The position numbers and the translations under genes were made by a program. From NCBI GenBank assembly GCA_018267385.1, contig JAFDYN010000012.1, forward strand, positions 1 through 64,000: a stretch of DNA of 64,000 nucleotides, written 5' to 3'. The notes below the pieces were generated by a model. The model was not told where the DNA came from. It made no database searches and saw nothing but the letters and a program-made list of their open reading frames with translations. The stretch comes from Bacteroidota bacterium. GTDB lineage: Bacteria; Bacteroidota; Bacteroidia; Chitinophagales; LD1. Of the stretch, positions 57,044 through 64,000 are shown piece after piece. The number at the start of each line of letters is the position of its first letter. Within the stretch, counting starts at the first letter, position 1.

Positions 57044-57976
57044 ATGAATCTACAACAACTCGAGTATATCATAGCCGTAGACCAATACCGCCACTTTGCC
57101 CGTGCAGCGGAGCATAGCTTTGTGACGCAGCCTACGCTGAGCATGATGATACAAAAGCTGGAGGATGAGCTGGGGCTCAAGATATTTGACCGTACTAAAC
57201 ATCCTATCACCCCCACGCCGGAGGGCGAGGAGATCATACGCCGCGCCAAGGTGATCCTGGCAGAGGCCAGCCATCTGAGAGACTACTCTCAGGAGCTGAA
57301 GGGTGAGATCACGGGAGACCTGCACATAGGCATCATACCCACACTGGCCCCCTACCTGCTCCCGCTCGTGCTGAAGAACTTCTCTGAAAAGTTTCCCAGG
57401 CTGAAGCTCTATGTGCGGGAGATGGTGACAGACGATATCATAGCCGCGCTCAAATCTGGCAAGCTGGAGATGGGCCTGCTGGCTACCCCGCTACATGAGC
57501 AGGGACTGCAGGAGCACGTGCTGTTTTATGAGGCTTTCTACGCCTATGTATCGCAGAGCGAGAAGCTATCTAATAAGAAGTACCTCCTGCCCAAACAGAT
57601 CAACCCTGATCACCTGTGGCTGCTACAGGAGGGCCACTGCCTGCGCAGCCAGATATTTAACCTCTGCGAGCTGAAGCAGCAGAGCAGCGATACGGAGATG
57701 CTGCACTATGAGGCAGGCAGCATAGAGACACTGATCAACCTGGTAGACCGATATGACGGCATCACCATCATCCCCCACCTGGCCATGCTAAACCTGAAGC
57801 CTAACCAAAAGAAAAAGGTACGCGAGTTTAGCAATCCCAAACCCGTACGCGAGATCAGCCTGGTGACCAAGGATACCTTCCCGCGCCATGTACTGCTGCA
57901 GCGCATACAGGAGGAGATCATCCGCTCGCTACCCGATGACGTAAACCCAAAGGCTAAGAAAATAATAGCGCTCTAG
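57044..57976 (+). CDS. oxyR: LysR-type peroxide sensor OxyR
   Basis: A 310-residue LysR regulator. The winged helix (about 1-60; LEYIIAVDQYRHFARAAEHSF, VTQPTLSMMIQKLEDELG) is followed by the sensor domain with Cys199 in EGHCLRSQ and Cys208 in NLCEL, the same numbering and 8-residue spacing as the redox pair of E. coli OxyR. It should form a disulfide on peroxide and activate antioxidant genes; none is adjacent. A half operator overlaps its leader, and its stop overlaps the convergent gene's stop (CTAG). Confidence 0.95.
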   Translation: MNLQQLEYIIAVDQYRHFARAAEHSFVTQPTLSMMIQKLEDELGLKIFDRTKHPITPTPEGEEIIRRAKVILAEASHLRDYSQELKGEITGDLHIGIIPTLAPYLLPLVLKNFSEKFPRLKLYVREMVTDDIIAALKSGKLEMGLLATPLHEQGLQEHVLFYEAFYAYVSQSEKLSNKKYLLPKQINPDHLWLLQEGHCLRSQIFNLCELKQQSSDTEMLHYEAGSIETLINLVDRYDGITIIPHLAMLNLKPNQKKKVREFSNPKPVREISLVTKDTFPRHVLLQRIQEEIIRSLPDDVNPKAKKIIAL

Positions 57977-58605
57977 CGCCAGTACTCCTCCTCCGGTCCC
58001 GTAGGTTTCACAGAAAAGGTGCGGCCGGTATATTGTTCTATCTTTTCTACGATCTCCTCCGCATCCCACGAGGGTATCTCCTTGCCAAAGCGTACCTGCT
58101 CCTTGCCGTCAGAGATATACATATTGCCGTCTGTGATCTGGTAGCGTATTAGCCTTTCATTGACCATAAACCCTATGGCTGCATTATTATCTTCCAGTGG
58201 ATGCTGGGTGAAATTCTCATCACCCGCCACACCTATTTCCTTGACTTGCGACAGATTAAACACCTTCTTTTTGACACCAAACAAGGAACGTAACGATATG
58301 GTCAGATGTTTATCATCTATCGCGATTTCTTCATTCTCTGTCAGTTTACTAATGAAAGATTTGGCGATCAGAAAGTAGAGCGCAACAAACGCAAGAACGG
58401 CCAGTAATGGTACGAGCAGGCCCGGCAACATACGGAATGATAAATCTGCCACTGAAAACAGGCTTAGAAGCATAATACCTGCGCCGATATATACCAGCGT
58501 ATAAACAGTCAGTCCAAACTTGATAGCCCAGGAGCGATTGGGGCGTAGGGCTATGTGCAGGCCGGAGGCGTCTGTGTCTATTTTGTATGTTTTCTCTATA
58601 GGCAT
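57973..58605 (-). CDS. Membrane protein with two helices and a PH-like domain
   Basis: A 210-residue protein (start at MPIEKTYKID, three codons inside the longest frame). Two membrane segments (about 30-52 and 60-84) are followed by a soluble domain (about 95-205) with alternating strands (EEIAIDDKHLTISLRSLFGV, FNLSQVKEIGVAGD) and a final helix (AEEIVEKIEQYTG), like bacterial PH-domain proteins. Function unknown. It is convergent with oxyR. Confidence 0.65.
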   Translation of the reverse strand: MPIEKTYKIDTDASGLHIALRPNRSWAIKFGLTVYTLVYIGAGIMLLSLFSVADLSFRMLPGLLVPLLAVLAFVALYFLIAKSFISKLTENEEIAIDDKHLTISLRSLFGVKKKVFNLSQVKEIGVAGDENFTQHPLEDNNAAIGFMVNERLIRYQITDGNMYISDGKEQVRFGKEIPSWDAEEIVEKIEQYTGRTFSVKPTGPEEEYWR

Positions 58606-58640
58606 AGTACCCAAGATAATAAGAAAACGCTATCCCTGCA

Positions 58641-59825
58641 CTACGGTGTTTTGACGGCAGGCTGGTGCATAGGTGGTAGCTTCCAGCGGCTTACCGCGGT
58701 ACGGATAGCCTGTATGGTGGGCTTGTCTCGCAGCAGTGTCCAGTCCAGCGTTTTGTCCATCGTAGTGTTATCATTATTGGAGTGGTAAAAGAGGATCGCT
58801 TTGACCAGCGGATACCTGACAGGCAGGTTGGCCAGCGCATCTGCAAACCACTTCTCCCTGCTGCCACCTACTCTCAGGCAGCCTATCTCAGAGAGCATGA
58901 CAGGCTTTTTGAAAACTGCAAGGCTGTCATAGTACACACCAAAGATATCGTTGAAACTCCACCACTGGCTCCACGGGGCTACGGTACCGTAGTTGAGCGT
59001 AGGTATACCTATCCAGTCTACATAGGCATCACCGGGATAGTACTCATTGAATTGCCTGTAGGCAGGGTGCGGGCTCCATATCCACTGTACATTCTTTGCG
59101 CCTGCGGCTATGAAGCGGTCGTGTACATGCTTCCATGCAGCGATGTATTCTTCCGGCTTGTTATTCTGCGGGCCCCAGGGATAGCGGTACGGGTCATTCA
59201 TCTCATGGCCCAGACGCAGATAGATATTAGCACCAAAAGTCTTGACCCTGCCGGCCCACTCATCTATGTAGGCGTCGTACTCACCTGCGGCTATAGCTTT
59301 CATGCCGCCCCAGTTGCGGTTTGTGATATCGCCCTTGGTCGGAAACTTTTCATTATCAAAATCATTCAGCCACGGCTCCCAGGTGATCATCGGTATAGAG
59401 CCTAGATCGTAGATGGCTTTGGCCTGATTGAAGGGAAACCGCTCATCAGGCTTGCTACCCCAGGCGCTGTATATCTGCACCACGGCAAACTTCATGTGCA
59501 GCGTATCTTCCAGCGCTACGATCGGCTCATAGGAGTCTGACTGCGTATTGTCATACGCGCCCCAGAGTATGGTATCAGGATGGCTGATGCGGTAGGTGCC
59601 TATGCGGTATGGCTGAAACCAGCTCAGATAGTCTGCACGTGATTTCTCCTGCGTGGAGACCACTACCTCGTGCTCTATTTCGGTCACTTTGGTACCGATG
59701 GTGGTCACTGCATCTTCTATCGGGCCTGAAGACTTCTGACCGGCATACGTCAGCGCCATGACCAGCGCTATGCCTATGCCAAAGGCCAGGACGGTAAGCG
59801 TAATGCGATACATAACTTTCTTCAT
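58641..59825 (-). CDS. Glycoside hydrolase family 26-like enzyme
   Basis: A 394-residue enzyme with an N-terminal membrane anchor (about 6-28). The catalytic acid/base is Glu208 in LRLGHEMNDP and the nucleophile Glu313 in MLSEIGC; WEPWLND and WIWSPHP are other GH26-like features. GH26 enzymes cut beta-mannans or mixed-linkage beta-glucans. It is the last gene of a three-gene operon with a membrane GT2 and an outer membrane TPR/barrel protein, so it probably trims or edits the polymer that operon makes. Confidence 0.85.
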   Translation of the reverse strand: MKKVMYRITLTVLAFGIGIALVMALTYAGQKSSGPIEDAVTTIGTKVTEIEHEVVVSTQEKSRADYLSWFQPYRIGTYRISHPDTILWGAYDNTQSDSYEPIVALEDTLHMKFAVVQIYSAWGSKPDERFPFNQAKAIYDLGSIPMITWEPWLNDFDNEKFPTKGDITNRNWGGMKAIAAGEYDAYIDEWAGRVKTFGANIYLRLGHEMNDPYRYPWGPQNNKPEEYIAAWKHVHDRFIAAGAKNVQWIWSPHPAYRQFNEYYPGDAYVDWIGIPTLNYGTVAPWSQWWSFNDIFGVYYDSLAVFKKPVMLSEIGCLRVGGSREKWFADALANLPVRYPLVKAILFYHSNNDNTTMDKTLDWTLLRDKPTIQAIRTAVSRWKLPPMHQPAVKTP

Positions 59826-59836
59826 TTAGTTTAAAG

Positions 59837-61462
59837 TTAGGACGGTTTCGTAATACTATCAAGACGGTCTTTATTCTCTGCTACTATCAGGTCCAGGTCT
59901 ACGCTATCCCAAGGGTCCTCCTCCGGCAGGTCCTGGCTCTCCCATACTGCTATCATGCCGCCGCAGCTCATGAGAAAGGCGATACCGGCAAAGCCCACCA
60001 TGCTCCAGGTACGCTCGCTGGTCAGCTCCAGCGCTGCCTCATGTACGATGAAGCTGCGGTGAAAAACGATGTACAGCACTGTGACCAGGAAGAGTACGAT
60101 ATGCGCGATCAGCGGGCGGGCAAAAGGGGTGAAACCTTTTACGGATTGCTTGGCTGTAGGGATGTATGGTATGGGGTGGTCTATGAGTGAAAGCACAAAG
60201 CCCATGAGAAATACCGGAAAGCAGGCAAACTTCAGCACCATACCCCGCCAGTGCACACCTCGCTCTGAGGCCGGGTGGCACATCCATAGTTGCACGTACA
60301 GATAGATGGCTACGCCAAAAATAGCTACCGGCAGCCAATGCACCAGAAACGGTACAAACTCCATCTGCGCCGGCATGATGCCAAACCAGAAAAATATGAA
60401 TGGGATAAGCAGGAAAAGAAAAGTAGTGAGGCCCGCCAGGTAGTACGTACCAATTGTGATGTACGACAGGCGCTGCCATCCCGTCAGGTTTCTGAAGAGG
60501 CGTGGCACCTCTGCAAAGAGTACCTCATGCACGCCCCTCGCCCACTTGAGCTGCTGCTTGCAGAAGGAGCCGAAGTCCTCCGGCACGAGCCCCCTGCTGA
60601 CCACTATGGGCGAGTAGATACTCCGCCATCCCGCTCCATGGATACGGATAGCGGTGACGAGGTCCTCTGCCAGGCCGTGGCCGTGGCCGCCTATGCTCTC
60701 CAGTGCCTCGCGGCGGAAGGTACAGTTGGCACCTATTGCTACCGACGCACCTATACCGTGCATACCCATCTGCGTAGGACCGTAGAAGCCATAGGTCTGC
60801 TCTGCTGCCCCCTGCGCGGTGAAGGAACGGTACTGATTGTAATAAGCCTGAGACACCTGTACGTAGCCTACATCAGGATCATCGAAATAACCAAGCACCT
60901 CATCCAGAAAATTTGGGAAAGGGATGTGATCAGGATCCAGCACGAGGATAAACTCTTCATCTGTCCGCTTCAGCGCTCCGTTGATCTTGCCGGCCTTGGC
61001 ACCCGGCAGGCCCACCAGCTCCAGCCATACGGCGCCATTGCGCTCCGCTACCTCACGGTAGCGTGGGTCGCGGGTATCGTCCAGCAGGTAGGTAGTATGC
61101 GGATAGTTGATCCTGGCGCAGGCTGCCAGCGTTTTGTCAAACATGCCCAGTGGCTCTCCGGGGCTGCTGGTGGTAAAGATGGCTACCCGCTTGCCCGCAG
61201 GTGCAGGACGCGGAGCAGGCTTGCTGATGTGCAGATAGCTGACCCAGATGATGATCATGCGCAGCATGCCCCACCAGAGTATTGCAGACAGGATCACAAA
61301 GAGCGGCAGCGAGGCCACATGCTCCTCACGAAACCACCAATCTGACAGCAGCAGGATACTGAGGCAGCCGCCCACTACCAGCGCCCCGAGCAGAAACTTC
61401 TCCCGCGCTGTGGCCTGCAGGGCCTCCCGGTATTGCCAGAAACTTTTAGTATCAGCGGGCAT
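59837..61462 (-). CDS. Processive membrane glycosyltransferase, family 2 (cellulose synthase-like)
   Basis: A 541-residue polysaccharide synthase. Two N-terminal helices (about 27-75) precede the GT-A domain (about 90-330) with LDDTRDPRY, DPDH (metal binding) and QQLKWARGVHE, a QxxRW-type motif of processive synthases. About five more helices follow (about 335-525). There is no PilZ domain. It overlaps the upstream outer membrane gene by 11 bases and precedes the GH26 gene by 11, so all three are one unit. Confidence 0.9.
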   Translation of the reverse strand: MPADTKSFWQYREALQATAREKFLLGALVVGGCLSILLLSDWWFREEHVASLPLFVILSAILWWGMLRMIIIWVSYLHISKPAPRPAPAGKRVAIFTTSSPGEPLGMFDKTLAACARINYPHTTYLLDDTRDPRYREVAERNGAVWLELVGLPGAKAGKINGALKRTDEEFILVLDPDHIPFPNFLDEVLGYFDDPDVGYVQVSQAYYNQYRSFTAQGAAEQTYGFYGPTQMGMHGIGASVAIGANCTFRREALESIGGHGHGLAEDLVTAIRIHGAGWRSIYSPIVVSRGLVPEDFGSFCKQQLKWARGVHEVLFAEVPRLFRNLTGWQRLSYITIGTYYLAGLTTFLFLLIPFIFFWFGIMPAQMEFVPFLVHWLPVAIFGVAIYLYVQLWMCHPASERGVHWRGMVLKFACFPVFLMGFVLSLIDHPIPYIPTAKQSVKGFTPFARPLIAHIVLFLVTVLYIVFHRSFIVHEAALELTSERTWSMVGFAGIAFLMSCGGMIAVWESQDLPEEDPWDSVDLDLIVAENKDRLDSITKPS

Positions 61463-62957
61463 GCTTCAGAAAGGTGACGAGTAAATGAATAGATGTATAA
61501 TGGCTCGCATAGAAGAAAGCACTGGTGTAAGCATAGTCTGCCCCCAGAGATATCCTGCGCGATAGTTTGAAGTCTATGTTTGCAGAAAGGCGGTATGGAT
61601 GAAAGACCTCTTTGTAAGATCCCGAGGCCAGGTAAATCACGTCTGCCGATGTTTTATCCAGATAGAGATACGGATTCTGCGCCTGCGCATAGAAGCCTAT
61701 ATCTCCCTTGATGCCTATGGAGACAAATCTGGCCGGCCGGATGCCTATGGCTATGATGGCCGAGTGTATATGCTGCCGCAGCGGAGTGAAGTAGGGGTCA
61801 TATATCCCTGCTATCTGCTCACCGGCGGTATAGGTGGCCAGTATCTCGCTGAGCGACTTGACAGAGCGGTAGGTACTGCGCGCACTGGTAGTGTACCTGT
61901 AGCCATATCCGAACCGGAAACTAAATACAGATGCCTTGACTGGCTGTGATAGCGCCCAGACGCTGGCAGTCTGGATAGGATTATGATCATTGAAAAACTG
62001 ATAACTGTACGCAGCCTGAGCGGACCAACTATTTTCTTTGTTCAATATCAATGAAGCGCCCAGCGTATTCTGCATCAGAGAGAGAGAGGCACTGCTCAGC
62101 GTACTGAGGTATGGTGCCCTGCCTGCCTGAAGCTGCAAGGAGAGGTACTTATAGAGCTTCTGGCGCACGGTCACATCTCCCGTCCAATCGGTGCCTGCAC
62201 TGAAGCTTTTGAATACCCCAAGCGAGAGGGAAACATCCGTACCCGCTTTGCCAAAAACAAACTTATTGCCCAGCGACGCGGCGAGCGTCACATTCCATTT
62301 GCCTGCTGCATAAAACTCCCGGTCGGTAGCCTGCACTTTAGGATTCAATAGCCAGGAATACGATAGACCACTCTCTACACTAATACCTATCACCTGCATG
62401 GGCTGGTCATCTCTCTGGTAGCCCACCGTATACCTAAGGTAAGGCGCTGTCGCTTCATCCAGCGCGAGACTGAGATCCTGCGCAGTCGCATTGTCGGGAT
62501 AGCGGTCCAGTACGTCGCGCGTATCCCTGCGGGCAGGCTGGTAGCGGGCATACCAGCGGTATATATTGCTCCTGATCAGGTGCGCCTCTGCATCATTTGT
62601 ATCTTTTGTCATCACTTTATCCAGTTGTCTGAGAGCGGCATTCAGCCGCTCCGCCTCATAGAGCATCCGTGCATAGTCCAGGCGCAGCTTAGTATTGTCA
62701 GGGTCCTGATCGAGCGCCAGGTCGAAACTCTTTGCTGCACCTCTATCGTGTCCTGCCCAGTGAGCTACCTGCCCGTAGTACCACAGCAGGGAGACATCAC
62801 TGCTACCCGATGCCTCAGGGCGCAGTATCCGCTCAGCCGCGCGAAACTTGTGCTGCACGACCAACTGCTGCGCCTGTGTGGTAGCATCTGACTGCGCTAT
62901 ACAGTATGACTCTGCGGACAGGCAAAGCAATAAAATGCTGATGGTACGGATCCCCAA
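61452..62957 (-). CDS. TPR plus beta-barrel outer membrane protein (YaiO-like), probable polysaccharide exporter
   Basis: A 501-residue secreted protein with a signal peptide (MGIRTISILLLCLSAESYCIA). TPR-like helices fill about 25-180 (DPDNTKLRLDYARMLYEAERL, DAEAHLIRSNIYRWYARYQPA). The C-terminal 300 residues alternate like a beta-barrel and end near FYASHYTSIHLLVTFLKHAR. This layout matches YaiO-like and BcsC/PgaA-type exporters. It is first in the operon with the GT2 synthase and GH26 enzyme. Confidence 0.82.
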   Translation of the reverse strand: MGIRTISILLLCLSAESYCIAQSDATTQAQQLVVQHKFRAAERILRPEASGSSDVSLLWYYGQVAHWAGHDRGAAKSFDLALDQDPDNTKLRLDYARMLYEAERLNAALRQLDKVMTKDTNDAEAHLIRSNIYRWYARYQPARRDTRDVLDRYPDNATAQDLSLALDEATAPYLRYTVGYQRDDQPMQVIGISVESGLSYSWLLNPKVQATDREFYAAGKWNVTLAASLGNKFVFGKAGTDVSLSLGVFKSFSAGTDWTGDVTVRQKLYKYLSLQLQAGRAPYLSTLSSASLSLMQNTLGASLILNKENSWSAQAAYSYQFFNDHNPIQTASVWALSQPVKASVFSFRFGYGYRYTTSARSTYRSVKSLSEILATYTAGEQIAGIYDPYFTPLRQHIHSAIIAIGIRPARFVSIGIKGDIGFYAQAQNPYLYLDKTSADVIYLASGSYKEVFHPYRLSANIDFKLSRRISLGADYAYTSAFFYASHYTSIHLLVTFLKHAR

Positions 62958-63132
62958 CGCTCAGTGATTTATGTGTAGTAAACTAAGACTTCAGCTATTT
63001 AGACGGTGTACCGCTTCAAAATCCTTCTGGACCTATTGTGCTTCAGTGGTCGCGGTCACTGTCTGCTACTAATGTAACGCATACCCAATCTTTTCAGCCG
63101 CTTTCAGAGGAGTATTATCCCTTTTTGTAGGT

Positions 63133-63168
63133 AAAAATGCGATGGGCCCGGCGACCTGCCGAGCCCAT
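63133..63168 (-). terminator. Terminator of the T9SS gene at the right edge
   Basis: ATGGGCCCGG (63142-63151) pairs with CCGAGCCCAT (63159-63168) through one wobble. On the minus strand a run of five Ts follows (63133-63137). It lies 28 bases past the stop of the partial gene at 63197. Confidence 0.75.
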
Positions 63169-63196
63169 GCTGATTATTTCATATGTGTTTCTAATA

Positions 63197-64000
63197 TTAT
63201 TCTTTCACTACCTTCCTGGTGTATGCTATTTCACCCGCTTGCACCCTCACTGTATAGACACCCGCAGGATACCCGGAGAGATCTATCGACTGAGAGGTGC
63301 TGCCTGTAGTGCCCAGGTCATGCGACCATACCTGCTGGCCTATCACATTGTATAGAGCCAGGCTGATATTGGCCTGCTGCGGCAGCTCTACGAATACGGC
63401 GCACCTGTCCTTTACAGGGTTTGGTACCACGCTCACTCTCGCAGCCTCAGAGATGGTAGTGACACCTGTATGAGGCTGTACCACTGCATCTATATTCACA
63501 TTATCCAGATAGATGGCGTTGCCGTGATTGCTCAGATTGACGAAGGCAAATTGCACGCCTGCGATGCCATCCATAGCCGCCAGAGATATGGTAGAGTCGC
63601 GCACCCAGTTAGTATCAGCCGGTGCAAATACAGAATTGCCATATAGTGCATGAGCGGTGGCGAGGCCTGCACCTCCCTTCTTCCACAGCGTAAACCATGT
63701 AGCACCACAGTCGGTAGAGTATTGTACAAAGAGGGAATCCCTTGACGTTGACCTCTTCTGTGCATAGGCATAGTCAAATTTCAGTTTGCTATCCGCTGTG
63801 ATACCTTGCGTAAAGTCCAGTACCGGCGTATAGAGGTAGTCATACTGGCCACGGATATTCTGCTGTGTATAGTTGTCCAGGTAGGCACTGTTAGATGACA
63901 GACCAAAACCTCCGGCAGTAGTTTTCTGAGCCCAGGCTGTCTGGTTGTCTGGATTGACCACAGACCAGCCCGCAGGCGGGAATGTACCCTCAAAGCCCTC
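63197..64000 (-). CDS. T9SS type A sorting domain protein (3' part, truncated by window edge)
   Basis: The reading frame is open to the right edge, so the gene begins outside the window; 267 residues are visible. They start EGFEGTFPPAGWSVVNPD, a phrase of MAM/cleaved-adhesin (choice-of-anchor-like) domains, which fill about 1-180 with paired beta-sandwich phrases such as FVQYSTDCGATWFTL and YLDNVNIDAV. The last 80 residues are a T9SS type A sorting domain (VVPNPVKDRCAVFV, LYNVIGQQVWSH, GYPAGVYTVRVQAG, YTRKVVKE). It is exported and probably surface-attached. Confidence 0.88.
   Translation of the reverse strand, partial: EGFEGTFPPAGWSVVNPDNQTAWAQKTTAGGFGLSSNSAYLDNYTQQNIRGQYDYLYTPVLDFTQGITADSKLKFDYAYAQKRSTSRDSLFVQYSTDCGATWFTLWKKGGAGLATAHALYGNSVFAPADTNWVRDSTISLAAMDGIAGVQFAFVNLSNHGNAIYLDNVNIDAVVQPHTGVTTISEAARVSVVPNPVKDRCAVFVELPQQANISLALYNVIGQQVWSHDLGTTGSTSQSIDLSGYPAGVYTVRVQAGEIAYTRKVVKE

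Overview
The window looks like a chromosomal segment of a Bacteroidota bacterium of roughly 50% GC, probably from the Chitinophagia/Sphingobacteriia side. Four independent signs support this. Three secreted proteins and one gene fragment carry type IX secretion (T9SS) C-terminal sorting domains. Many genes have the Bacteroidota promoter pattern TTG-N19/20-TAnnTTTG. Shine-Dalgarno sequences are mostly weak or absent. Several families are typical of the phylum (DUF4296, Ketoacyl-synt_2-like proteins, YaiO-like barrels, LytS/LytTR pairs, palindromic interspersed repeats). No species can be named from the sequence alone.

Layout. 0-1.2 kb: the 5' end of tuf behind tRNA-Thr, -Tyr, -Gly and -Thr, in the same order as E. 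coli thrU-tyrU-glyT-thrT-tufB, with one good promoter, then hpf. 1.4-4.5 kb: a compact four-gene ketosynthase/ACP set resembling part of an aryl polyene/flexirubin pathway. 4.5-12 kb: a T9SS protein, an LptF/G permease, tgt, a GT2 gene overlapping an ECF sigma factor, a DUF4296 lipoprotein, a YggS-family protein and an MsrB-like protein lacking its catalytic Cys. 12-25 kb: housekeeping genes (yidC, ahcY, tRNA-Leu, proline dehydrogenase, rmuC, a CtpA-like protease), signalling genes, and intergenic regions rich in hairpin repeats. 25-33 kb: a SirB-cytochrome c fusion, a PhyH-like oxygenase, a SWIB protein with a histone-like tail, mgtE and small enzymes or lipoproteins. 33-39.5 kb: a six-gene operon encoding TolC, a membrane-fusion protein, a MacB-like ABC pump, and a LytS/LytTR two-component system. 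39.6-46.3 kb: a cyclophilin, a rhomboid protease, a penicillin acylase, three membrane proteins including an AT-rich HTTM-like pair, and a DUF1287 protein. 46.4-57 kb: a barrel protein, two paralogous tiny secreted proteins about 8.7 kb apart with a near-identical upstream region, two small cytoplasmic unknowns sharing a 14-bp operator-like element, a T9SS protein and a phosphorelay operon. 57-64 kb: oxyR with an OxyR-type site at its own start codon, a PH-like membrane protein, a GH26/GT2/YaiO-type exopolysaccharide operon and a truncated T9SS gene.

Most promising leads: (1) the duplicated secreted-peptide family sharing the C-terminal pattern GTN-x2-NL-x3-REGVK-x-A and an 84-bp upstream block, each copy next to a small unknown gene carrying AAATACTAATTTTA; (2) several families of intergenic hairpin repeats whose arms differ between copies while pairing is kept; (3) the GH26-GT2-YaiO operon, which may make an uncharacterised exopolysaccharide; (4) the stand-alone KS/ACP cassette; (5) the MsrB homologue without its catalytic cysteine. 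All functional statements are homology recognition by eye; no database search was run.
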